Shown here: one piece after another, positions 24,021 to 31,926 of the stretch
Layout: every line of letters starts with the position of its first letter
Numbering within the stretch: the first letter of the stretch is position 1
Assembly (NCBI GenBank): GCA_052267165.1
Contig: JBKQHO010000007.1
Coordinates: 144,133 to 208,132, forward strand
Source of the DNA: CAWICD01 sp052267165
GTDB lineage: Bacteria > Vulcanimicrobiota > Vulcanimicrobiia > Vulcanimicrobiales > Vulcanimicrobiaceae
Length of the DNA: 64,000 bases
Direction of reading: 5' to 3'
Translations under genes and position numbers: made by a program
The notes under the pieces: model-generated
The model's database searches: none
Told to the model about the DNA's origin: nothing
The model's input: the letters and a program-made list of their open reading frames with translations, nothing else

Positions 24021-24716
24021 TCACGGCGAGAACGTGGCGTCCTCCACGAAATAGAACGGCGCGCCGGTGTTGTCGTTGCCGCGCAAAACCAAGCTGTGTC
24101 CGGGACGCGTCCACGTACAGAAGAACGAACCCGCGGCCGCAGTCGAGCCGTCGAACGCCCAACCGTCGCTCGCATGCCATCTTCGCGCGAACAGCGCGGC
24201 GACCGCCGAAGGCGTGCCGTCCTTCGCAGCCGCAGCCCGGTCGTCGTGGGTCCATGCGTCGAAGAACGCGAGCGCCGACGCGGCGCCTTGCTTCGTAAAG
24301 TAGCCGTCGACCAAACCGTGCCACGTGCGGCGCCCGACGATCCCGTCGGCCGTGAGCCCGAGGTCGCCTTGGAGGAACTTCACCGCGCTCTCGGTCTGCG
24401 CGTCGTACGTGCCGTTCACCGTCAGCCAGCCGCTGCGCGCATGGATCTGACTCTGCACTGCGCGAACGGCGTCGCCCGACGTCGCACTCGAGACGCCCAC
24501 GATCAGCACCGGCCACGTCAGATCGCCCACGATTCCGTCGGCCACCAGCGCGTTCGCGGTCTGAAAGGCGCTCACCGCGGCCGCGGTGAGCGGCCCGAAG
24601 ATGCCGTCGACGGCCAGCGTCGCGCCTTGCGCGTCGAGCAGATACTGCACGGTGCGAACGTTCTCGCCGGTCGAGCCCTGCTGTTCGAGAGGCCAGTGCA
24701 TCGTATCGGTCTCCAT
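24021..24716 (-). CDS. Peptidoglycan-binding-domain protein
   Basis: This is a 231-aa protein with two PG_binding_1 repeats: STGENVRTVQYLLDAQGATL followed by VDGIFGPLTAAAVSAFQ, and GDAVRAVQSQIHARSGWL followed by NGTYDAQTESAVKFLQ. The C-terminal ~90 residues (HASDGWAFDGSTAAAGSFFC to the end) form an extra module that I cannot name. No signal peptide is evident from either candidate ATG (24716, or 24701 with GGAG 9 bp upstream). A longer open frame to 24902 would overlap the dehydrogenase remnant and looks spurious. Such repeats usually bind cell-wall glycan. Confidence 0.75.
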   Translation of the reverse strand: METDTMHWPLEQQGSTGENVRTVQYLLDAQGATLAVDGIFGPLTAAAVSAFQTANALVADGIVGDLTWPVLIVGVSSATSGDAVRAVQSQIHARSGWLTVNGTYDAQTESAVKFLQGDLGLTADGIVGRRTWHGLVDGYFTKQGAASALAFFDAWTHDDRAAAAKDGTPSAVAALFARRWHASDGWAFDGSTAAAGSFFCTWTRPGHSLVLRGNDNTGAPFYFVEDATFSP

Positions 24717-24855
24717 CTTCCGGAACCGGTAGCTATCCGTGCGCAGCGAAGCGAGGACAAGCGTGCTCTGCTGCGCGCGGAGGCGCCGAATCAAGGTTCG
24801 CAGTCGTTCGACCCGTTGCGAAGCCGCCCTCTCGGCTTCGCGTTCGCGCGCGTTC

Positions 24856-25554
24856 TTAGGGCAATTCGTTGACGGGCGTGCGCGGCCGGCGCCCGCTTGC
24901 ATATGCGACGCAGTTCTCGGCGGCCATCGGGGCCATCCGTTCGCGCGTCTCGACGGTCGCCGAACCGATGTGCGGCACGATCAAGACGTTCTCGCACGCG
25001 AGCAAAGCGGGATGCACTTGCGGCTCGGCTTCGAACACGTCGAGCCCGGCGCCCGCGAGCGTGCCTTCCCGCAGCGCTTGAGCGAGCGCGGCTTCGTCGA
25101 TCAGCGGGCCGCGCGACGTGTTGACGAGACAGGCCGTTCGCTTCATCGCCGCCAGCTCCGGCGCGCCGATGAAGTGGCGCGTTGCCGGCGTAAGCGGAGC
25201 GTGCAGCGTGACGAAGTCGCTCTCGCGCAGCAGCGTCGCCTTGTCGACGTACTCGGCGCCGGTCTCGCGCTCGGTCTCCGCGCTCGCGCGCGCCGGGCCC
25301 GTGTACAGCACGCGCATCGCGAAGCCGCGCGCGCGGCGCGCGACGACCTGTCCGATCCGCCCGAAACCGACGACGCCGAGCGTCTTGTGATGGACGTCCG
25401 CGCCGAGCAGCGTCAGCATCGTCCAACCGGTGAACTTGCCGGCGCGCAGATACCGTTCCGACTCGCCGATGCGTCGCGCCGCGCCGAGGATGAGCGCCCA
25501 AGCCAAGTCGGCCGTCGTCTCCGTCAGCACGTCGGGCGTATTCGTGATCCACAC
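24856..25554 (-). pseudogene. D-2-hydroxyacid dehydrogenase lacking its N-terminal domain
   Basis: The 232-residue frame covers the NAD-binding domain and C-terminus of a glyoxylate/hydroxypyruvate-reductase-type enzyme. It has WITNTPDVLTETTADLAWAL, the dinucleotide motif GVVGFGRIGQVVARRARGF, LVNTSRGPLIDEAAL and the catalytic-region AGLDVFEAEP, with His in VPHIGSAT. The ~95 residues that normally precede NTPDVLTE are absent. Immediately upstream (25555-25633) neither frame restores them, and the plus strand instead shows what looks like the tail of another gene (EALLESLSFELGSP then stop). The gene therefore appears cut by a deletion junction near 25555-25575 and is probably non-functional. 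Confidence 0.75.
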
Positions 25555-25633
25555 GTTGCGCGCCGTCGCGTGAAGCGCTGCTCGAGTCGCTCAGCTTCGA
25601 GCTCGGCTCGCCGTAACGACTCGGCTTACGCCG

Positions 25634-27256
25634 TCAAGTGCGAATATCGGTTGCTGCCGCGCTGCCGCCGCGCAAGAGAATCAGCTTCTTCTTCGCTGCA
25701 CCGAGGTCGTTGCCCAAGATCTCCTCGACCGGCGCGTCCTTGATCGAGATCGCGGTGTCGGACTGGCTCGCCCGGCCGACGGCGACGACGTTGCCGACGA
25801 GACGAACGTCCGAGACACCGTTGCCGTCTACCGACGGGAGGAGCTTTTCGCCGGCGCGGTGATCCTTCCAGAAACGCGTCGTGATCTTGCGCCTGCTCAC
25901 CGCCCGGATCTCGATCGTCTCGCGTTCCGGGCCGCTGCCGATCTCCAGGCGCTCTCCGTCGACGGTCCCTTCCGCCTCGGAGACCCAGACCGTTTTCGGG
26001 CTCGCATGCAGCGATGGAGTCCCTTTGACGTCTTGCTGCAAGACGATCGAGGGATAGCCCGGGTTGCCGACGACGTCGATCGCCGCTGCGGCCGGCGAAC
26101 GCGGCAGCTCCATCCGGTTGCGCAGAACGCTGACGTGGTGAACGTCCTGCACCGTCGGACAGCCGATCTGGATGACCGGGCCGAGCTGACCGGAGAACGT
26201 GTTGTCTTCGATCGTGATTCCCCACATTCGGAAACTGCGGTTGTGACTGCGCAGGCTAGGCGCGATGCCGACGCCTTCGTACGTGTCCTTGACGTCGTTC
26301 CTGCGGATGACGATATCGTGCGAATCCGGATTGACGAGCGGGTGCGAGTCGGCCCCGTCGCACCAGTCGAGCACCAGGATGCCCTTGGGGGCCTCGCCCT
26401 GCGCGACCGTGCCGCGAATCGTTTCGTTCTCGACGAGAACGTTGACCGAATTGCCGATCACGATCGACTTGGAGCCGCCTCTGGAAAAAACATGCCGGTT
26501 ACGCGCGATGACGATGCTGGGCACGCTTTTATCGGGGCTTTCGGCTCCCGAATTCTCGACCACGACGTCGAATGCGCCGGGATGCGCGTCGCGAAACACG
26601 TTGTCGGTGATGCTGAAGTTGAAGCAGTACGTATGCAGCAAGACCGCGCCGCAGTCGAAGTCGTCGAACTCGCAGCCGCTCAACACGCCGCCGTCGACCG
26701 CCGCGAAGCGCACGGCCTCGTACGCGCCCGCGCCGCGATGCCGCGGGAAGCGGCAGTTGGTCACGCGCACGTCGCGGCTGAGCGCCGGGCCGCTCGGATC
26801 GCCATAGAAGTTTTGCGCTCTGCCGAGCTTGAGCGCGGGCTGGCTCGCCGTTCCGCCGAAACTGCAGCCGTCGATGCGCAAGCCCGAAAACGTCGCCAGT
26901 GCGATGCAGCTGCTCGCCCAGTAGCCAGCGGCGTCGAACCCGAGATTCTTGATCTCGAGGCCGACGCTTCGGCCGCCGGGCCAGTCGAGAATGCACGCAC
27001 CGGCCGATCCGAGCATCAGAACGCTGCCCGTCGCTCCTTCGCCCATAAGCGTGAGGTTGCAAGCCCCGGAGCCGCCCAGCGAGAGATGCCCGGACCGCAG
27101 GACGTATCGACCCGTCGGGAAGTGAACGATCCCGCCTCCCGAGGCGAGAGCAGCGTCGATCGCCGCCGCAATCGCCGGAAAGTCGTCTGCGATCCCGTCG
27201 CCACGGGCTTTGAATGGTGCGGACCGGACGTTAACGTAAGACGGCGAGGCTAGCAT
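25634..27256 (-). CDS. Right-handed beta-helix (pectate-lyase-superfamily-like) protein
   Basis: This is a 540-aa protein. The N-terminus FKARGDGIADDFPAIAAAID followed by SGGGIVHFPTGRYVL is the entry motif of the Pectate_lyase_3/GH28-like superfamily. The body has parallel-beta-helix rungs (IRRNDVKDTYEGVGIAPSLR, IDGCSFGG, ITDNVFRDAHPGAFDVVVEN). Such proteins bind or cleave polysaccharides; no catalytic set is evident, so the activity is open. No signal peptide is seen. The start at 27256 has GGAGG 6 bp upstream. It is a monocistronic-looking gene. Confidence 0.8.
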   Translation of the reverse strand: MLASPSYVNVRSAPFKARGDGIADDFPAIAAAIDAALASGGGIVHFPTGRYVLRSGHLSLGGSGACNLTLMGEGATGSVLMLGSAGACILDWPGGRSVGLEIKNLGFDAAGYWASSCIALATFSGLRIDGCSFGGTASQPALKLGRAQNFYGDPSGPALSRDVRVTNCRFPRHRGAGAYEAVRFAAVDGGVLSGCEFDDFDCGAVLLHTYCFNFSITDNVFRDAHPGAFDVVVENSGAESPDKSVPSIVIARNRHVFSRGGSKSIVIGNSVNVLVENETIRGTVAQGEAPKGILVLDWCDGADSHPLVNPDSHDIVIRRNDVKDTYEGVGIAPSLRSHNRSFRMWGITIEDNTFSGQLGPVIQIGCPTVQDVHHVSVLRNRMELPRSPAAAAIDVVGNPGYPSIVLQQDVKGTPSLHASPKTVWVSEAEGTVDGERLEIGSGPERETIEIRAVSRRKITTRFWKDHRAGEKLLPSVDGNGVSDVRLVGNVVAVGRASQSDTAISIKDAPVEEILGNDLGAAKKKLILLRGGSAAATDIRT

Positions 27257-27357
27257 TTTCAGCCTCCTTCAGCGGACCCCGTACGAATAAGGATACTCTC
27301 GTGGGAACACGGGAGCAACTGGCCGCTCAAAGCGCCGACCTCCCAAGCGATTCCGTT

Positions 27358-27819
27358 TCAACCGAAATAGCGAGTGCGCTTGCTCGCTACCGTTCGGCCG
27401 TCGCCTGCGTAGAGCGAAACGCGGCTTTGGGGCGCGCCGGTACGGCGCACCCCGCCACGTTCTCCCAGCGGAAGCAGGACCCCGTTCGCAACCTGGATGA
27501 CGCCGTTCGACTGGAAGACGTTCGGGATCGTGATGTCCGCCATTCCGCCTCCCGGCCCCTTGAGCTCGACCTTGTTGCCGTCCATCATCGCCGTGATCTC
27601 ATCGCCCTCGAGCGTCTCGAGATGCGCCGTGCCGTTGCCGGCGGCTATTTGTGACTCGATGTCGGCTAGCGTGACGCGGCCCGCAAGCACATGATGCGTC
27701 AGCACGTTCTTGAGCAAGGCGTCGTCGGATGTGACCTTGTCGACCGTGGCCTTCGGAAGCTGCGCAAAGGCTTCGTTGGTCGGCGCGATCACCGTGAACG
27801 GTCCGCGGATTGCCCGCAC
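27358..27819 (-). pseudogene. Fasciclin-domain protein, truncated at both ends
   Basis: The frame contains GPFTVIAPTNEAFAQLPKAT, then VDKVTSDDALLKNVLTHHVL and ITIPNVFQSNGVIQVANGVL, which are the H1 and H2 boxes of a fasciclin (FAS1) domain. Compared with the second fasciclin gene at 54402-54981, it lacks the signal peptide and ~65 N-terminal residues. It also runs ~35 residues past the normal end (NGVLLP), into GERGGVRRTGAPQSRVSLYA, because the stop is lost. The segment up to 27913 shows no missing 5' piece. It is a relic of a secreted FAS1 protein next to a TonB-receptor gene. Confidence 0.75.
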
Positions 27820-27913
27820 AGCGCAGGATGAGAGGGCCAGCGGGGGTGCGAGCCCGCACTTCCTGGGCGCTGCCGAAACGAAGTCGCTGAGAAGCGCGTC
27901 GTCGTCCGAGAAC

Positions 27914-30370
27914 CTAAAGTTTGAACTCCGCGCTGAGCATCGCGGAGGTCGGCATCAGACCGTACTGCGTGTTGAACGGCTGGACGAAGGGTGCGCTCAA
28001 CCCTTCATTCTCCTCGTTGGTAGGATACGGCACGCCCGCACCGACCTGATTGTAGATGCTCACGTGACTGTTGAACACGTTCTGCACGCCGAGGTTCAGC
28101 GATAAGCGCTTCGAGATGCGCTGGCTCAACGCAGCGTCGGCGTAGACGTAGCCGGGCAGCTGTTGTGGGTTGTTGATGCTGACGAAATGTCCGTCCAACC
28201 TTCCCTCGAAACCCGAGTTGGTGGAAAAGTCGACGCCCAGACTGGCCTTGTGCAACGGAACTTGGAAGGCCTGAATGCCGTTGACCAGCGTCGGGTCGCT
28301 ACTCAACACGGTCGACGGAAGATCGTTGTCGATCAACGATTGGACGTCGTAGGCATAATCGAAGGAAAGGTGCGGATTTACACGCACGCGTCCGGTGAGC
28401 TCGATGCCGCGAGCTCGGGCCGTAGCGGCGTTGAAGGCTTGGGTGAGCGTATATTGGAGGACGGCCGGATTCGGCGTCAAGCCGCAGAACGTGCTGATGC
28501 GGTTGAGAACGCTTGCCGTCGTGCTCGCCGGGAGAAGCGTTCCCGCCGCGAGACTTCCGGAGACGATGCGATCGACGAGGTTCATGTCGTACGCGGTGAC
28601 AGCCAGATCGCTGCCGCCGGCAAAACGGTGTCCGTACGACAGTTCGACGTCGCTGGCTTTCTCGGGCCGCAGAGTTGAGGCGGGACCGGTGCCCACGTTG
28701 ACCGAGGCCGGGTCGCCGGAGGTCGCGTTCTTGATGGCGCCGCAGTCCGGATTCAACGCGCCGACCGGCGTCAAGCTGACTTGATCGAGCTGCAAGCCCG
28801 GCTCGTCCACCGACCGCCCGCCGGTTAGGCGGAACGTGTCGGCCGGCGAGGCACGGTAGATCACCGACGCGCGCGGATTGAGGTGCGCTTGCGGATCGAT
28901 GCTCGCCTTGTCGTACCACGCGTTCAGGACGAGCGAGAGACGGCTGGTCGGCGTGAAGGTGTCGCGCAGGAAGTACGCGGCGTCCGAGCGCGAGGCGGGA
29001 GCGTTGTCTTGCAGGACGGGATTCCTCGCCGCGTCCGAAACGGTCTGGTTCCCGGCGAGCGTTTGTCGCTGGAAATATGAACCGAAGCCGAGGAGATTGC
29101 GCGAAAGCGAGACGTCGTCACTCGCCAACACGCCCTGCGTCGACCAGCGGTCGAAGAATGCCGAGAGCGGGCCATTGACGAACGAGGCGTCGCGATTGTA
29201 CGTGAACGCATAGTCGTCCATGAAGGCGTCGAGGAGCAGAGATTGGTTTCGCGCAGCGCTCGTCAGCCGCGCGTGGTAGTCGTTGTTACGAAAAGCTTGC
29301 CACGCGCCGGGACCGCCGCCCGCGGGCCCCGAGGCCTCTTTCGCATACTGAGCCGCGGAGATGCACTGCCGCCCGCCGTTGGTTTGCACCATAACGCCGC
29401 CTGGGCAAGCGGGATCGTTGCCGACGGGCGCATTGGCGAGCATGTAGGCCGGCGAATTGTAATCGTTGTCGCCGTTTCCCGTCTTATCCGACCACGAGGT
29501 CGCGGAATATGCGGTGAAAGCGGCGCGTGTGACCGGTGAGAGTCTGTACGTCAGCTTGCCTAGCGCATCGCGCATCAGATAGTCGCCGGAGACGGGGTAG
29601 GTGAGCTGCTGGAGCGTACCGGTCGTAAAATCGGTGCCCCGCAAGCCGGTCTGCGTTACGTCTCTCTCCGGGAACGGCCCATGCGTTCCCTCGACGCCGT
29701 CGACCAACGCGTAGCCCAGGCGGCCCTGCGTACCGGTCGCCCGCAACGAGGCGAAGCTGCTGCCTTGATTCCCGATCCCTTCGCTCACCGACGACAGGCT
29801 TTGCGCGGTGGGTGCGAGCGTGCGCATATCGATCGTTCCGCCGATCGCGTTGCCGCCGTAGAGCCCCGCGGCTCCCGCGCCGTAGGTGACGTCCACACCG
29901 TCCAGAGCGAAGTACGGCGAGACTTGAAAGTTGAAGCCCTCGGTCAGCCCGTCAGCGTCGGGTCCGGTCACCCCGATCCCGATCGGCCCGATCGGATGCC
30001 CGTCCAGCAGGACCTGCGATTCGCTCGGCTTGAGACCTCGGATGTCGATATAGGCGTCGTCGCCGAAGGCCGCCGTGTCGCCGCTTCGGTCGACCCCGGG
30101 AAGGTTGCCGAGCGCATCGCCCAGGCGTATCGCGTTCTCCTGTTGGAGCGCTTGCGCCGCCACCGTGCGCGTGACCGCCGGCATCGTCCAGAGCGCGTCC
30201 GCGCGGGAAACGGCCTTGACTCGGGCGATCTCATGAACGGCGCCCAAGGCGGCAGCCGGAGTCGCCGAGGGCGTGGCCACGGGGACGGGCACGGTCTCCG
30301 CTCGGCCAAGCCCAAATCCCGCCCCGATCATGCCGATCAGCGCGAACGCCGAGAGGAAGGCTTTTCTCAT
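27914..30370 (-). CDS. TonB-dependent outer-membrane receptor
   Basis: This is an 818-aa receptor. The signal peptide MRKAFLSAFALIGMIGAGFG ends near GRAETVP. The plug domain carries AIRLGDALGNLPGVDRSGDT and YIDIRGLKPSESQVLLDGHP, followed by GAGAAGLYGGNAIGGTIDMR. A beta-barrel continues to a terminal aromatic-type strand (SAMLSAEFKL). Such proteins import siderophores, cobamides, metals or glycans using TonB energy. The ligand cannot be read. Divergence from bacterioferritin (291 bp apart, no gene between) hints at iron, but no Fur-like box was identified. Confidence 0.9.
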   Translation of the reverse strand: MRKAFLSAFALIGMIGAGFGLGRAETVPVPVATPSATPAAALGAVHEIARVKAVSRADALWTMPAVTRTVAAQALQQENAIRLGDALGNLPGVDRSGDTAAFGDDAYIDIRGLKPSESQVLLDGHPIGPIGIGVTGPDADGLTEGFNFQVSPYFALDGVDVTYGAGAAGLYGGNAIGGTIDMRTLAPTAQSLSSVSEGIGNQGSSFASLRATGTQGRLGYALVDGVEGTHGPFPERDVTQTGLRGTDFTTGTLQQLTYPVSGDYLMRDALGKLTYRLSPVTRAAFTAYSATSWSDKTGNGDNDYNSPAYMLANAPVGNDPACPGGVMVQTNGGRQCISAAQYAKEASGPAGGGPGAWQAFRNNDYHARLTSAARNQSLLLDAFMDDYAFTYNRDASFVNGPLSAFFDRWSTQGVLASDDVSLSRNLLGFGSYFQRQTLAGNQTVSDAARNPVLQDNAPASRSDAAYFLRDTFTPTSRLSLVLNAWYDKASIDPQAHLNPRASVIYRASPADTFRLTGGRSVDEPGLQLDQVSLTPVGALNPDCGAIKNATSGDPASVNVGTGPASTLRPEKASDVELSYGHRFAGGSDLAVTAYDMNLVDRIVSGSLAAGTLLPASTTASVLNRISTFCGLTPNPAVLQYTLTQAFNAATARARGIELTGRVRVNPHLSFDYAYDVQSLIDNDLPSTVLSSDPTLVNGIQAFQVPLHKASLGVDFSTNSGFEGRLDGHFVSINNPQQLPGYVYADAALSQRISKRLSLNLGVQNVFNSHVSIYNQVGAGVPYPTNEENEGLSAPFVQPFNTQYGLMPTSAMLSAEFKL

Positions 30371-30661
30371 CCCCTATCTATATCGGGCGGTCTGCCGTCG
30401 AATCAAAGCGGCACCCAGGGCGCCTTGCCGGAGGCAGACATCGAGCGCCGTTCTCAGCTCGCCGAACGCAGGCCGCGCGAGTGCCCTCCCACGGGGAATC
30501 GGCCGGCAGGACATCGCGTTCCTTCGAATCGTCCAAGCGCTGAACGATCCTCGACCGCGCAAGCGCAGCACGGTGACGCCACGCGCACGCCTCGTCGAGG
30601 TGCCCCGGCCCTCGTGCAGAACTACGACGAAAATCACATTCCCGAAAAGAGTTTGTTACGC

Positions 30662-31135
30662 ATGAAGGGAAGCCGCAAGGTCATCGACGCGCTGAACGAA
30701 GCTTTGAAAGAAGAGCTTCGCGCGATCAACCAGTACTTCATCCACGCGGAAATGTGCGAGAACTGGCACTACGACAAGCTCGGCGACTTCATCATGAAGC
30801 AGTCGATCGACGAGATGAAGCACGCGGAGTCCCTGATCGAACGGCTCCTGTTCCTGGATGCGACCCCGAACATGACGGCGCCCATGGAGATCACCATCGG
30901 CGAGAACGTCAGGGCCCAGCTCAACAGCGATCTCGCACTGGAGATCGGCGCGGTCGCGATGTATAACCGCGCCGTGGAAACGGCGCGGGCGGAAGGCGAC
31001 AACGTGTCACGCGAGTTGTTCGAGCGGGTCTTGAAAGACGAGGAAGAGCACGTCGATTGGCTCGAGGCGCAGCTGCACCAAATCGAAGAGCTCGGTTACG
31101 AGCGTTACCTCGCCGCCCAGATCCGCAAGGAGTAG
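30662..31135 (+). CDS. bfr: Bacterioferritin
   Basis: This is a 157-aa ferritin-like protein that oxidises and stores iron in a 24-mer. The start MKGSRKVIDALNEALKEELR is the canonical Bfr N-terminus. Ferroxidase ligands are visible as Glu18, Glu51 and His54, with later Glu in LALEIGAVAMYNRA and DEEEHVDWLEAQ, and the haem-ligand Met52 is conserved (DEMKH). The length is exactly that of typical Bfr. A longer open frame upstream belongs to the antisense of the receptor gene and is ignored. It is divergent from a TonB-dependent receptor, so a shared iron response is plausible. Confidence 0.94.
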   Translation: MKGSRKVIDALNEALKEELRAINQYFIHAEMCENWHYDKLGDFIMKQSIDEMKHAESLIERLLFLDATPNMTAPMEITIGENVRAQLNSDLALEIGAVAMYNRAVETARAEGDNVSRELFERVLKDEEEHVDWLEAQLHQIEELGYERYLAAQIRKE

Positions 31136-31213
31136 GGGATGCGGCCGGAAAGCCGGGCTTCGGATCGTGGAACGCAGGCGGTCAGTACGAGCTAGCGGAA
31201 CGCTCCCAGCCTC

Positions 31214-31873
31214 GTGGTCCGACCCGCACTGCTCCGTTTGCCGTTCCTGCTGGCCGTCGCGATCCTTGCGGCGGCCCTAGCCGACCCCTTGGTCGAAACG
31301 GTCGCGAACACCGGGATCCTTGGCGGCGGATACGCGGACAACAACCACACCAGCGTCATCCCGGCGTTGGTGGCAGGGGCGGTCTTGGCCCTCGAGGTCA
31401 CGCTGCTGCGAGCGCTGGGAACGTGTGGGCTACTCGGACCCGGCCGGCGGAATTGGATCGCCGAACTCGCCACGCGAGCTTGCCCTCGCTCTTTCGCTCG
31501 CGATTTACCTTTGGTGCTGTTGCTTCAGCTCGTAGCCCTGTTCTTGATGGAAAGCATCGAGCAGCTCGCGTTCGGCGGCCGGCTGAGCGGAGGCACGGCT
31601 TGGCTCGGCGGCCCCGTCCTCTTTAGCTTGTGCGTGCACGCGCTGATCGGCGCGGGCTGCCTGTATGTGGTCGGCCGGCTCGCGCGCGTGCTGCTGCGGA
31701 CCTTCTGCTCCCTGATCGCGTTTGCGGTGGACTGCATTCTCGTCACGCGCGCTCGCGCAAGCGCCGAGGTGTTCCGGCGCAGGCGCCGCGAGCCGTCCCC
31801 CGTTCTCGCGCAAGCGCTGCCCGCACGGCACGCCGGCGGCAGGGCGCCGCCCCTCCTTCTGACGCCGGCCTAA
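31214..31873 (+). CDS. Multi-pass membrane protein of unknown function
   Basis: This is a 219-aa protein with about four hydrophobic helices: LLRLPFLLAVAILAAALADP, IPALVAGAVLALEVTLLRAL, LPLVLLLQLVALFLMESIEQ and VLFSLCVHALIGAGCLYVVG. A basic Arg/Pro-rich cytoplasmic tail follows. The NNHTS motif in the first loop (residues ~41-46) and the Glu in LFLMESIEQ are distinctive, but I cannot assign a family. It lies between bfr and a TonB-dependent receptor on the same strand, and the GTG start is 78 bp after bfr. Confidence 0.65.
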   Translation: MVRPALLRLPFLLAVAILAAALADPLVETVANTGILGGGYADNNHTSVIPALVAGAVLALEVTLLRALGTCGLLGPGRRNWIAELATRACPRSFARDLPLVLLLQLVALFLMESIEQLAFGGRLSGGTAWLGGPVLFSLCVHALIGAGCLYVVGRLARVLLRTFCSLIAFAVDCILVTRARASAEVFRRRRREPSPVLAQALPARHAGGRAPPLLLTPA

Positions 31874-31926
31874 GCAACTCAAGGCTTATCCGCGTCGAGG
31901 CGTGCCTGCCTCGTGGAAGGGGTCCA

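Noticed and set aside
29681..30661. An N-terminal extension of bacterioferritin reaching back to 29681
   Set aside because: The extension lies antisense to the TonB-receptor gene, and Bfr from 30662 already has the exact family length and N-terminus.
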